NCBI RefSeq assembly: GCF_015142735.1
Contig: NZ_JACSPN010000009.1
Span: 1 to 64,000 of the forward strand
DNA length: 64,000 bases
Direction of reading: 5' to 3'
Origin: Oerskovia douganii
GTDB taxonomy: Bacteria > Actinomycetota > Actinomycetes > Actinomycetales > Cellulomonadaceae
Part shown: one piece after another, positions 1-8,211 of the stretch
Numbering within the stretch: the first letter of the stretch is position 1
How the letters are laid out: each line of letters begins with the position of its first letter
Program-made: the position numbers and the translations under genes
The notes under the pieces: model-generated
The model's input: the letters and a program-made list of their open reading frames with translations, nothing else
Database searches by the model: none
Told to the model about the DNA's origin: nothing

Positions 1-365
1 GGGTTGCGCGGTCCGTGCAGCTGCGCGATCGGCACGAGCGTGCCGTCCAGGGCCACGAACGGCCACTGCTCGGTGCGGGCGGTGGCCAGGACGTCGTGCA
101 GGTCGGGTGCCTTGTCGGCGACGACGTCGATCGCCTCGTGCAGGTACCGGTAGGCCGTCGCCAGCGAGATGCCCGCGTCCCGAGCGAGCAGGTGCACGCG
201 GGTCGCGTCCTTGAACCAGCGCAGCACGAGCAGTGCTTGGGTGCGCGCGGTCGCGGCGCGCTGCCAGGGACGGATGTCGCGGGCGCGGCGATGGGCCGCG
301 ATCCATCGGGTCACGACCGTCAGGGTGTGGGCGGGCACGTCGAGGGTGGCACCATAAGTGATCAA
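1..365 (-). mobile_element. IS transposase, N-terminal part, cut by window edge
   Basis: The minus-strand frame starting at a likely TTG at 365 reads LITYGATLDVPAHTL and continues with LLVLRWFKDATRVHLLARDAG, then TAYRYLHEAIDVVADKAPDL and WPFVALDGTLVPI. This resembles the N-terminal helix-turn-helix and the start of the DDE domain of IS5-type (IS112-like) actinobacterial transposases. The aspartate in VALDGTL is probably the first catalytic acid. Only about 121 residues are in view; the catalytic remainder lies outside the window, so intactness cannot be judged. No ATG sits at the expected start, and TTG at 363-365 is the best candidate. Confidence 0.75.
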
Positions 366-428
366 GCAGGGTCCCAGTCGTCCAGTTTGTGCGTTTGGCG
401 ACTTGCATCCTGGTCCTGGGACCCTGCT
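365..428. repeat. 13-bp inverted repeat at the IS end
   Basis: AGCAGGGTCCCAG at 365-377 is the exact reverse complement of 416-428, with a 38-bp spacer. The inner copy touches the transposase start codon. It may be part of the element's terminal repeat or a hairpin limiting transposase expression. The other end of the element is outside the window, so the true terminal repeat cannot be confirmed. Confidence 0.6.
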
Positions 429-511
429 GCTGCCAAACTCACGACCGAACGAACCTGCAGGTCAGCGCGCCGTCGCGCCGATCACATCACCGCGCCTGGT
501 GAGAACGCCTC

Positions 512-799
512 TCAGGTCAATCGTTCGGACAGGTGGACGGTCACGGTGTCCCCGATGCCCTTGCCGAGCTGTGTGCGGAGCTTGGCGCTGATCGAGAGCA
601 TGTGCCCGCCGGACCCTGTCGGCATCAGCCCGGCCCTGAGGGGGTGGTCGTCCACGGTCGCGACGACCCGCACGGCCTTGCCCGTTCCCAGCAGCTCGAG
701 CGAGTCGGGAATCTCGACGCACGACCACACGTCGTCGCGCACCGTCACGCCGATCGGTGCGGTGAAGGTGACATCCATCGGACCTGGCCTGGCGCTCAC
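512..799 (-). CDS. DUF1905 family protein
   Basis: A protein of about 95 residues. Family signatures are the MDVTFTAPIG start, the central IPDSLELLGTGKAVRVVATVDDH segment, LRAGLMPTGSGGHMLSISAKLR and the closing GDTVTVHLSERL, as in the small beta-barrel DUF1905 domain, whose function is not established. I chose the GTG at 799 because a GGGAGG ribosome site lies 6 nt upstream; ATG at 778 is an alternative and the ATG at 841 has no such site. It stands alone between an IS remnant and an integrase, so it may belong to the same accessory stretch. Confidence 0.75.
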   Translation of the reverse strand: MSARPGPMDVTFTAPIGVTVRDDVWSCVEIPDSLELLGTGKAVRVVATVDDHPLRAGLMPTGSGGHMLSISAKLRTQLGKGIGDTVTVHLSERLT

Positions 800-1230
800 C
801 ACGTACCTCCCTCGTCGTCGACGGGGCTCGTGTGCCCGCACGTCGTCGCTCCGACCCTATCGAGCGACACGGACAGAGCGCTCGGTGCGCGCCGTCCGTG
901 CGCGGCCCGGGCCCCGACGTATCGGGCCGTGGGTCGGGTTCCGTGATCGGTCGTCGGGGGTGCGCTGCACCCAAAGTCTCTTGATATCGACAGACTTCCC
1001 CAGGAAGCGTTGAGAGCGTCGAACGCCTCGGGAGGACTCTGTCGTTTCGGGTGACTCGCGGCTCGTTCGAGGATTGTCGGCGATGACCGTTTCGCCCTCG
1101 TCTGCGGCCTGCCCCGTGAGTGCTAGACCCACGGGGCGAGCAGCCGGTCTCCCCCGGTTTCCCCTGGAAACTCAACGTTCTGAGCCGCCGACCGCGCCCC
1201 CTTCGGAGGTCCGTGGGCACACCCTGGGCA
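800..1230. other. Non-coding stretch beside the integrase
   Basis: About 430 bases without a convincing gene. Open frames here lack family signal and ribosome sites. It contains one simple hairpin (GCCCCGTG at 1111-1118, CACGGGGC at 1130-1137), which could be a weak terminator. Because it lies directly downstream of an integrase it is a natural place for an attachment site, but no tRNA 3' end or duplicated core was found inside the window. Confidence 0.5.
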
Positions 1231-2316
1231 CTAGCCGGGCGAGACCGCGCGCAGCCGGGCCGTCTCCAGGGCGACCGCGACGCCGTCGAGATCCTTCTCG
1301 AAGAGGTCCGCGTAGACGTCCAGAGTCATGCTCGCGGAGGCATGTCCCAGCATGCGCTGGACGGCCTTGACGTTCGCGCCCGCGGACACGGCGAGGCTCG
1401 CGGCGCTGTGCCGGAGGTCGTGCGGGGTGAGGTGGTCGTCGATGCCCGCCTCGCGGGCCGCGCGCGAGAACCAGCCCGTGCCGGACTTGGAGCGCTTGAG
1501 GTACGTGCCGCGGTCGCCGTGGAAGACGACGTCGTCGCGCCCCTTGCCCTCGCACGCCGCCGCGAGGCGCAGGGACAGGAAGGCGGGGAACGGGACGGAG
1601 CGCCGCTCGTGCGACTTGGGTGTGCCGATCACGATGTCGGAGCCGACCTCGACGGCGTTCTGGTTGATGCGCATGCGCTGTCGGAGCATGTCGAGGTCGC
1701 GGACGCGCAGCCCCGCGGCCTCTCCCCATCGCAGGCCGCAGTACGCGAGGACCAGGACGAGGGTCTCGTGCCTCCCGGCGGCAGCGGCGAGCGCGGCGAC
1801 CTGCTGGTGGTCGAGGTAGGTGTGCTCGCGACGGACCTTGCGCGGCAGGTTGACTCCGCGGGCGGGGTTCGTCAGGATGCGGCGGTCGTCGACCGCGTCG
1901 TCGAGCAACGATGCCAGTGCGCCGTGCGCGCGGGCGACGGTCGTGGGGCTGTACGTCGCGCTCAGGTCGGAGACCCACGCCTGGACCGCGGTGCGCCGGA
2001 TCTCCGCGACGGGCACGCTCCCCCAACGTGGCGTGACGTGCAGGCGCCACGAGCTCTCGATCGCGCGGGCCGTGGAGGGCTTGAGGTGGGTCTGGCGCTG
2101 GAGCCACGCTCCCCCGAGCTCGTGCACGGTCGAGCGGGCGGCCGTGGGGTCGATGAACTCCCCGCGCAGGATGGACACCTCGAGCGAGGACGCGAAGGCC
2201 TCGGCGCTGCGCTTGGTCTTGAAGCCGCGCTTCTTGGTCTGCTTGCGCTCGGGGGTACGGAATCGGACCATGTACCGCCGTCCGGCCGTGGTCTCGTACG
2301 CCTCAACGGTCGCCAT
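1231..2316 (-). CDS. Phage-type tyrosine recombinase / integrase
   Basis: A 361-residue site-specific recombinase. Residues 1-50 form the Arm-type N-terminus (MATVEAYETTAGRRYMVRFR), 60-155 the SAM-like core-binding domain and 170-350 the catalytic domain. All key catalytic residues except the less conserved lysine are easy to place: Arg196 in CGLRWGE, His299 and Arg302 in HDLRHS, His325 in LGHASA and the nucleophile Tyr335 in DVYADL. Length and layout match intact actinophage and ICE integrases, so the enzyme should be functional. No excisionase, phage structural or conjugation genes are visible, so this is either the edge of an element extending left or a leftover integrase. A Fic gene lies just upstream on the same strand. 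Confidence 0.95.
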   Translation of the reverse strand: MATVEAYETTAGRRYMVRFRTPERKQTKKRGFKTKRSAEAFASSLEVSILRGEFIDPTAARSTVHELGGAWLQRQTHLKPSTARAIESSWRLHVTPRWGSVPVAEIRRTAVQAWVSDLSATYSPTTVARAHGALASLLDDAVDDRRILTNPARGVNLPRKVRREHTYLDHQQVAALAAAAGRHETLVLVLAYCGLRWGEAAGLRVRDLDMLRQRMRINQNAVEVGSDIVIGTPKSHERRSVPFPAFLSLRLAAACEGKGRDDVVFHGDRGTYLKRSKSGTGWFSRAAREAGIDDHLTPHDLRHSAASLAVSAGANVKAVQRMLGHASASMTLDVYADLFEKDLDGVAVALETARLRAVSPG

Positions 2317-2416
2317 GACCGCCCGTCCGCCGTGCGTCGTGTGCCTGGTTCCTCACAGGACGAACGGTACCGCGATTCAGCGCATTGACGACGATCCGGA
2401 CAGGACGCCCCGGGGC

Positions 2417-3661
2417 TCAGGATCCTGCGACGCGTCGCCGACCAGCGCGTGCCGCGAACGCGTCGAGGGCGGCCAGCACCTCGGTCGCCTGCCAGGTCCG
2501 GCCTCGTCGTCGGCGCGGGTCGGTCGGCGTCAGGGCGCCTGCGTCGACGAGGCGATCGATCGCGCCCTGCGCTGCGGGCAGGCTCACCCCGAGCGCGTCT
2601 GCGAGGAACGAGACCGAGACGACGGGTTGCCCCAGGACGACGTCGATCGCCCGCCAGGCGGCTGCGCCTCGACGGGCGTCGATCCGTGCGGTCCAGGCGT
2701 TCCGCACCTGCGAGAGCTCGTCGGCCAGTGCCCTGCCGTTCCCGACGGCGACGAGCGCAGCCTCGTTGACCTGGTGGACGATGGGCACGACGTCTCCGCG
2801 ACGGTAGGCCGTCAGGGCGTCGACGTAGGCATCGGTGTCGACGAGGAGCCCGGCGGAGACCGGGACGGTGACTCGGCGAGTGAGCCCGGCGTGGCGGAGC
2901 ATCGCGTGAATGAGTGCCCTGCCCGACCGTCCGTTGCCGTCCGTGAAGGGGTGGATGGTCTCGAACTGCGCATGGGTGAGGGCCGCGTGGGCGAGCACCG
3001 GGAGGTCGGTGCGGCGCGCGAAGGCGACCAGGTCGTCGATCGCGGCCGGGATGCGTTCGTGATGGATCGCGACGTACTCGGCCAGGTGAGGGCCGGCGGA
3101 CGTCCCCCCGATCCAGACCTGCTCCTGCCTCCACCGACCGGCCGAGCCGTCGCGCTCGCCCATGAGCGCACGGTGGACGGCCAAGATCGCGTCGCCGTCG
3201 AGGCGGTCCGCCAGGTCGATCGCCGCCTGCATGGCGTGGACGTTGCCTGCGACGGTCGTGGCGTTGCGGGAGGCGTCCTCGCCGATCTCCGCCAGGGCGA
3301 GCTGTCGTGCCCCGACGGTCAGGTTCTCGATCTGGGAGGAGGCTGCCGACTCGCTGCGGAGCAGAACGCTGCGCAGCGGGGCGAGCTCGCCGGTGCCGAG
3401 GAGGGTGTCCATCTCGACGTCGAAGCGGGCGACCTCGGTGGCGGCGTCCTCGCACTCGGCGACGAGGGCGGCGGGCAGCGGCACCTCGCGGCCTGCGATC
3501 GCCGGGGCGAGCGCCGACCTGTACGGCCCCGCGTGCAGCTCACGCTGGCGCCGAGAGACGGGTGAGTCGGCGTGGAGTCGCCACGGGTGCTCCTCGAACG
3601 AGATCGAGGGCCAGGGCCCGCCCGCCGCCGGAACGAGCGGGGAGCTGTCGGTTCCGTGCAT
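2417..3661 (-). CDS. Fic/DOC family protein with C-terminal winged helix
   Basis: A 414-residue Fic protein. The active loop HPFTDGNGRSGR is at residues 237-248, complete with the catalytic His and the anion-binding DGNGR, so AMP transfer from ATP to protein hydroxyls is the family activity. An N-terminal inhibitory helix (SSQIEN, residues 108-113, matching [S/T]xxxE[G/N]) makes it a class II, self-restrained Fic. The C-terminal ~60 residues (SVSFLADALGVSLPAAQGAIDRL) look like a winged helix-turn-helix, suggesting DNA binding and autoregulation. The start at 3661 was chosen for the strong AAGGAGGT ribosome site; an upstream ATG at 3721 would place the operator inside the gene. A second gene of the same architecture lies at 22649-23863. 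The target protein is unknown. Confidence 0.93.
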   Translation of the reverse strand: MHGTDSSPLVPAAGGPWPSISFEEHPWRLHADSPVSRRQRELHAGPYRSALAPAIAGREVPLPAALVAECEDAATEVARFDVEMDTLLGTGELAPLRSVLLRSESAASSQIENLTVGARQLALAEIGEDASRNATTVAGNVHAMQAAIDLADRLDGDAILAVHRALMGERDGSAGRWRQEQVWIGGTSAGPHLAEYVAIHHERIPAAIDDLVAFARRTDLPVLAHAALTHAQFETIHPFTDGNGRSGRALIHAMLRHAGLTRRVTVPVSAGLLVDTDAYVDALTAYRRGDVVPIVHQVNEAALVAVGNGRALADELSQVRNAWTARIDARRGAAAWRAIDVVLGQPVVSVSFLADALGVSLPAAQGAIDRLVDAGALTPTDPRRRRGRTWQATEVLAALDAFAARAGRRRVAGS

Positions 3662-3671
3662 GCGCCACCTC

Positions 3672-3705
3672 CTTGTCCAAGGATCATGCCGTAACCTTGG
3701 ACAAG
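3672..3705. promoter_or_regulatory. Palindromic operator in front of fic gene 1
   Basis: CTTGTCCAAGG at 3672-3682 and CCTTGGACAAG at 3695-3705 form a perfect 11-bp inverted repeat with a 12-bp spacer, ending 10 bases upstream of the fic start codon and touching its ribosome site. A CATGAT sequence in the spacer, read on the minus strand, may be the -10 box. The likely ligand is the winged helix of the Fic protein itself. Related half-sites recur before the second fic gene. The remaining bases to 3937 hold nothing else recognisable. Confidence 0.8.
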
Positions 3706-3937
3706 CGAGCGGGTGACGCACGGCTGCGTGTCGAGGCGCGCTGCCTCACATGCCTTGCCTCGGGCAACATCACACCCGTGTTCGTGCGTGTGGAGTTGCG
3801 CCGACCTGCGAAAACCGGAAACCTGGTCGGTGGTCTCGCGGGTGTGCGCGTCCTCCCCGATGCGCGTGGTCTGCTGGGCAGCCTCGACGGGTGGGTTTGG
3901 CGCGCCTCCTGCGTTCACCGGACCTTCACGCCCCTGC

Positions 3938-3963
3938 GGAACATGCGTTCCCGCCGGGACGTT
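3938..3963 (+). promoter_or_regulatory. Sigma-R/SigH-type promoter of rbpA
   Basis: GGAAC at 3938-3942 is followed after 17 bp by CGTT at 3960-3963, matching the actinobacterial SigR/SigH consensus GGAAY-N17-CGTT. Transcription would begin about 35 nt before the rbpA start codon. In Streptomyces coelicolor rbpA is a known SigR target induced by disulfide stress, so this assignment agrees with established knowledge. No anti-sigma or sigR gene is in the window. Confidence 0.75.
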
Positions 3964-4005
3964 GACCCCCATAGACAACCCTGCCGCTACCCCTTGGAGG
4001 ACGAC

Positions 4006-4350
4006 ATGCCAGACCGGTCCCTACGTGGAATGAGCATCGGTGCGAAGAGCATGGAGTCCGACGCGGGCGTCGACTTCGCCCCTCGTTTCCAGGCGCACTA
4101 CGACTGCCCCAACGGCCACACCATCATCCTGCCGTTCTCGACCGAGGCCGAGGTCCCGGCGGTGTGGGAGTGTCGGTGCGGCGAGGAGGCCCTCCTGCGT
4201 GACGCGGAGCGCCCCGAGCCCAAGGCCGGCAAGCCCGCCCGTACGCACTGGGACATGCTGCTCGAGCGCCGCACGATCAAGGAGCTCGAGGAGCTCCTCG
4301 ACGAGCGCCTCGGCCTGCTGCGTGCCGGCAAGCTGCGCCGCAGCGCCTGA
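4006..4350 (+). CDS. rbpA: RNA polymerase-binding protein RbpA
   Basis: A 114-residue RbpA. The core shows the zinc-binding region (CPNGHTIILPF ... WECRCGEEA, residues ~30-65) and the basic linker plus sigma-interaction domain near the C-terminus (RTHWDMLLERRTIKELEELL). RbpA binds the beta subunit and the primary sigma factor, stabilises the open complex and raises basal rifampicin tolerance in actinobacteria. ATG 4006 is preceded by TTGGAGG. It is monocistronic, driven by a sigma-R-like promoter and closed by a strong terminator at 4361-4399. Length is normal for the family (about 110-125). Confidence 0.97.
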   Translation: MPDRSLRGMSIGAKSMESDAGVDFAPRFQAHYDCPNGHTIILPFSTEAEVPAVWECRCGEEALLRDAERPEPKAGKPARTHWDMLLERRTIKELEELLDERLGLLRAGKLRRSA

Positions 4351-4360
4351 CCGACTGCCT

Positions 4361-4399
4361 CGAAGGGCCCGGAACTCCTCGGAGCTTCCGGGCCCTTCG
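4361..4399. terminator. Bidirectional terminator between rbpA and lnt
   Basis: A perfect 14-bp stem (CGAAGGGCCCGGAA at 4361-4374, complement at 4386-4399) with an 11-base loop directly after the rbpA stop. It can also serve lnt, which converges from the right. Confidence 0.9.
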
Positions 4400-4530
4400 T
4401 CGTGCGCGGACCGGATAGTGCGCTGCGCAGGACGCCCCCGCCGTCGGCTCGCGTCACCACGTCGACGACGGTCCGGCTCAGGACGTCGAGGGCGGCGCGC
4501 TCGCTGCCGGCTGCGTGCCCGCCGTGCGGG

Positions 4531-6132
4531 CTAGCGGCGCTTCCCGGCGACCGGCCGGCTGGCGGCCTGCTTGCGGGCCGGGGCGCTCGCTGCCGGCGCC
4601 CGTCGCACCCGGGCCACCACTCCCCCCACGACGAACAGGACGGTCAGCCCGCCGGCGATCCATCCCGGCCAGTACCCGGCGCGAACGGCCGGGGTCAGCG
4701 AGTCGCGCAGCGGGAGCGTCGCGATCATCTGGTCGGCCGTGAACAGCTCGGTGCTCTCGAGCAGCGCCCCGTTGGGGGCGATGACGCCGCTCACGCCGAC
4801 GGTCGAGATCTGCACGGTCGCGCGACCGGTCTCGATGGCCCGCAGGCGCGACATCGCGAGCTGCTGCGTGGACTCGGCGCTGTACCCGAACGACGCGTTG
4901 TTCGTCGGGACGACCAGCATCTCGGCGCCCTCGTTGACGGCGTCCCGGATCAGCTCCTCGTACGCCACCTCGAAGCAGATGACGTTGCCGAGCCGCACGA
5001 CGCGCCCCAGCCGCTCGGAGGGCAGGTCGATCACGGCGACCTCGTCGCCCGCGATCATGTCGGTGGTCACCCGGTCCACCTGGTCGGAGAAGATCCGCAC
5101 GAAGTCGCGCAGGGGGATGTACTCGCCGAACGGGGCCGGGTGCTGCTTGGCGTACCGGTCGATGACGCCCTCCCCCGGGGCCCACAGCAGGGACACGTTG
5201 TAGCGCCCGCCCGTCTCGGGGAACTCCTGCGCCCCGACCAGGACGGGGGCGTCGACGGCGCTCGCGGCCGCGTCGATGTCGGCGGCCACGTCCGGTGTGG
5301 TCTGGGGGTCGAGGTCCGACCCGTTCTCCGGCCACAGGACGACGTCGAGCTCGCCGGGCTCGACCTCCTCGAGCAGGGCGAGCGTGCCGTCGACGTGGTT
5401 CTGCAGGACCTCGCCGCGGTTGGCGAACGAGCCGAGGCCTGGCTCTCCGACGTTGCCCTGGACCGCGCCGACCGTGAGCGTGCCCGTCTCGGGGCGCACG
5501 TCGAGCGGGACGACGAGGCCGACCCCGAGGATGACCGCGGCGGTGCCGAGCGAGCACAGGGCCGGCAGGGTGCGGACCCGGCGCGCCTCGACGAGGAACA
5601 CCGCGACGAGGACACCGATCGCGGCCGTCAGGAGCGACACGAGCAGTCCGCCGCCAAGCCAGGCCGTGCGTCCCAGGAGGGAGTCGACCTGGGAGAACGC
5701 GAGCCGCCCCCAGGGGAACCCGCCGAAGGGGAACTCCGAGCGCCACTGCTCGACCGCGACCCACACGACCGAGAACGTCACGACCTGCCAGGCGAGGTTG
5801 CGGGCGACGAACGGCAGCCGCCGCACCCAGGTCCACATCGCGCCGAAGAGCGCGAGGAACGCGGCCTCCAGGACGCTCAGCGCGAGCCACGGCACGGTGT
5901 CCGTCGCGATCTGGGCCCACTGGATGTGCGGGAGGAAGAACGCCAGTCCCCACAGGAGCCCGACGAGAGCGTTCCACCACGCGCCGTCGCGCCGCAGGGC
6001 GAGGAACAGTGCAGCGACCCCGGCGAACGCCATGGGCCACCACCCGCGGTCGGGGAAGGCGGTGTTGGTGAGGAAGCCGCCACCGACGGCGAGAAGGATC
6101 AGCAGCCAGCGGTTCGGCTCACGGGTCGACAC
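4531..6132 (-). CDS. lnt: Apolipoprotein N-acyltransferase
   Basis: About 533 residues. N-acylates the diacylglyceryl cysteine of lipoproteins at the outer face of the membrane. The N-terminal half contains several hydrophobic helices; a nitrilase-type domain follows, and a last membrane helix sits near the C-terminus. The catalytic triad of the family is visible: Glu near 268 in WPENGSD, Lys near 328 in YAKQHPAPFGEYIP, Cys near 386 in NVICFEVAYEE. The GTG at 6132 was chosen because TACCCT lies exactly 6 nt upstream, giving a leaderless transcript; the ATG at 6213 would add an unlikely 27-residue extension. The C-terminal tail is basic and Ala-rich (APARKQAASRPVAGKRR). Confidence 0.95.
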   Translation of the reverse strand: MSTREPNRWLLILLAVGGGFLTNTAFPDRGWWPMAFAGVAALFLALRRDGAWWNALVGLLWGLAFFLPHIQWAQIATDTVPWLALSVLEAAFLALFGAMWTWVRRLPFVARNLAWQVVTFSVVWVAVEQWRSEFPFGGFPWGRLAFSQVDSLLGRTAWLGGGLLVSLLTAAIGVLVAVFLVEARRVRTLPALCSLGTAAVILGVGLVVPLDVRPETGTLTVGAVQGNVGEPGLGSFANRGEVLQNHVDGTLALLEEVEPGELDVVLWPENGSDLDPQTTPDVAADIDAAASAVDAPVLVGAQEFPETGGRYNVSLLWAPGEGVIDRYAKQHPAPFGEYIPLRDFVRIFSDQVDRVTTDMIAGDEVAVIDLPSERLGRVVRLGNVICFEVAYEELIRDAVNEGAEMLVVPTNNASFGYSAESTQQLAMSRLRAIETGRATVQISTVGVSGVIAPNGALLESTELFTADQMIATLPLRDSLTPAVRAGYWPGWIAGGLTVLFVVGGVVARVRRAPAASAPARKQAASRPVAGKRR

Positions 6133-6471
6133 CAGTGCAGGGTACGCCACGTACCTGCAGGTCGGCCCATGGATCCGGTGGATGTGGGCCGACCCGCGCG
6201 TCCTTCGGACCACGTCCCACCGCCACCGGTGGAGCCGTGTTGTCTACTGAACGCGCGGGTCGAACCGATGCGCGCCAGAACCGGCAGGACGAACGGTGAG
6301 ATGGTGGCTCGTTCCCCTGTGGCGCTGACGGCCGGAACACGTCAACGAACTTACCTTCCCTCCGTGTGGTGTCAATCCGAACACCCGGGACGAAGGTCCC
6401 TCGTCCGCCGCGGTCCTGCGACCTGTACGCACGAGGGCGCGGACGAGGGGTGGGAGCGGCGGTGACGACGT
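6133..6471. other. Intergenic region upstream of lnt
   Basis: About 340 bases with no supported gene. A 10-bp inverted repeat (GGTCGGCCCA 6160-6169, TGGGCCGACC 6185-6194) lies just upstream of the lnt promoter on the minus strand. It may end transcription from the amidohydrolase gene or bind a regulator. Nothing else was recognised. Confidence 0.5.
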
Positions 6472-8136
6472 TCAGTCGAACGTGTCGTACAGCACGACGC
6501 CGTCGCGCACCGTCTGCAGGCACGTCGGGTCGGGGGCGTCGTCCGTGAGGTCGGGCAGCAGGGGCGTGCCCGCGCGGGCGTCCGTGCTCCACGAGGACAC
6601 CGCGGTCCCCGTGCCCTGCACCGCGAGGTGCTCGGCCCGCCAGACCGCGAGGTGCGCGGGGGCGCCGACGCGCAGCTGACCGGCGCCGGTGTGGTCGAGC
6701 CCGGCGATGCGCCAGCCCCCGCGCGTGTGCGCACGGAACGCCGCACGGGCGGAGATACGCTGGTCGGGGTCGGCGTGCGACATCGCCGCCCGGACCGCTG
6801 ACCACGGGTCCATCGCGGTCACGGGCGAGTCGGACCCGAACGCGAGCGGGACGCCCGCGCCCGCCAGGTCCGCGAACGGCGACAGCCCGGCCACGCGTGT
6901 GGGCCCCAGGCGAGAGGCGTACATGCCGTCCGGGCCGCCCCACGCGGCGTCGAACACGGGCTGGATGCTCAGGGACACCCCGAAGAGCAGGAGTGTCGAC
7001 AGGGCGTTGGTGTCGACGAACAGGGCGTGCTCGACTCGGTGCCCCGCCCGGCGGTGCGCGGCGGCGCCGTCGGCCTCCGCGGCGGCGCGCAGCCCCACGA
7101 GGAACGTGTCCATGGCGCGGTCACCGATGACGTGGAACCCGCCCTGCGTGCCGGCCGCCGCGACCGCGGACAGGTGCGCCGCGACCTCCTCGGGGCTCAG
7201 GTACTGGTTGCCGCGGCCGTCAGGACCGGCCTCCCCCGGGGTGCCGGTCCAGTCGGAGTACGGGTGCCGCAGGGCCGCGGTGCGCGAACCGAGCGAGCCG
7301 TCGACGTTGAGGTCCCCCGCGATGCCCGTGAGGCCCGGCAGGTCGGCGAGCAGGGCGCGCGCGTCGTCGGACGTGGCGCACAGCTCGCCCCGGTAGGCGA
7401 CCAGGTGCGGCAGGGCACCCTGGGGGTCCCGCGTGAGCGCGATGAGCTCGCGCAGGCCGTCCCGCGTGTCGATCGAGGGGGCGCTGTTCTCGTGCACCGA
7501 CACGATGCCACGCCGGGCCGCGGCGTCCAGGGCCGCACGGTACAGCGCGGTGCGCCGCTCGGGGCTCAGGGCGCGCGCCGCGTCCCGGGCGGCGTGGTGC
7601 GCGTCGAGCGTGACCCAGCCGCTGTCCGTCCAGCCCTGCCGGCCTTCGAGGCCCGCACGCTGCGCGAGGGACGTCGAGACGACCGCCGAGTGCACGTCGA
7701 CCCTCGCCGCGTACACGGGGGCTCCCCCGCACGCCGCGTCGAGCTCCGCGCGCGTCGGGGCACGGTGCTCGGGCCACTCCTGCTCGTCCCACCCGAACGC
7801 GAGCAGGACGTCGTCGGCCTCCGCGGCCGGGCGGGCCGCGGCCGCGGCGCGCAACGCGTCCAGGGCGCCCGCGAGGGACGTGACGCCGGCGCTCGCGGAC
7901 AGGTCGACGCCTGCGAGGGCGAGGCCGGTCTCGAGGACGTGGACGTGGGAGTCGACGAAGCCGGGGGCGACGAGGGCGCCGTCGAGGTCGATGACGCGGT
8001 CGGCGCGCGCGGCGAGCCCGGCGGCGGTGTCGTCCGCGCCGATCCAGGTGATCACCCCGTCGTCGACCAGCATCGCCTCGGCGAAGGGGTCGGTCGAGGA
8101 GTGGATGACGCCGTTGCGGTACAGGGTGGAGGCCAC
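6472..8136 (-). CDS. Amidohydrolase family protein (YtcJ-like)
   Basis: A 554-residue metal-dependent hydrolase of the YtcJ/NfdA-like amidohydrolase branch. The beta-1 metal motif GFVDSHVHVLETG occurs near residue 60, followed by the family signatures GWDEQEWPE, VHENSAPS, NVDGSLGSRTAALR, GGFHVIGDRAMD, HRVEHALFVD, SIQPVF and FGSDSPVTAMDPW (the last carrying the metal-binding Asp). Substrates of this branch are diverse (N-substituted formamides, amino-acid amides) and cannot be predicted here. The GTG start at 8136 follows TATCGT by 8 nt, so the mRNA probably has almost no leader. It is monocistronic between lnt and helY. Confidence 0.9.
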   Translation of the reverse strand: MASTLYRNGVIHSSTDPFAEAMLVDDGVITWIGADDTAAGLAARADRVIDLDGALVAPGFVDSHVHVLETGLALAGVDLSASAGVTSLAGALDALRAAAAARPAAEADDVLLAFGWDEQEWPEHRAPTRAELDAACGGAPVYAARVDVHSAVVSTSLAQRAGLEGRQGWTDSGWVTLDAHHAARDAARALSPERRTALYRAALDAAARRGIVSVHENSAPSIDTRDGLRELIALTRDPQGALPHLVAYRGELCATSDDARALLADLPGLTGIAGDLNVDGSLGSRTAALRHPYSDWTGTPGEAGPDGRGNQYLSPEEVAAHLSAVAAAGTQGGFHVIGDRAMDTFLVGLRAAAEADGAAAHRRAGHRVEHALFVDTNALSTLLLFGVSLSIQPVFDAAWGGPDGMYASRLGPTRVAGLSPFADLAGAGVPLAFGSDSPVTAMDPWSAVRAAMSHADPDQRISARAAFRAHTRGGWRIAGLDHTGAGQLRVGAPAHLAVWRAEHLAVQGTGTAVSSWSTDARAGTPLLPDLTDDAPDPTCLQTVRDGVVLYDTFD

Positions 8137-8159
8137 GAAACCACACGATATGCCACGGT

Positions 8160-8197
8160 GCGCCCGGTGCGCCCCTTCACGGGGGTGCGCCGGGCGC
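8160..8197 (-). terminator. Probable terminator of helY
   Basis: GCGCCCGGTGCGCCCC at 8160-8175 can pair with 8182-8197 through 16 positions with two imperfect pairs around a 6-nt loop. It starts 15 nt after the helY stop codon. There is no T-run, which is usual in this GC-rich genome. Confidence 0.6.
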
Positions 8198-8211
8198 CCG
8201 TGACGCGAAGG

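Noticed and set aside
4402-6465. 687-codon plus-strand frame
   Set aside because: It is antisense to lnt, whose catalytic residues are clear, and has no ribosome site or domain.
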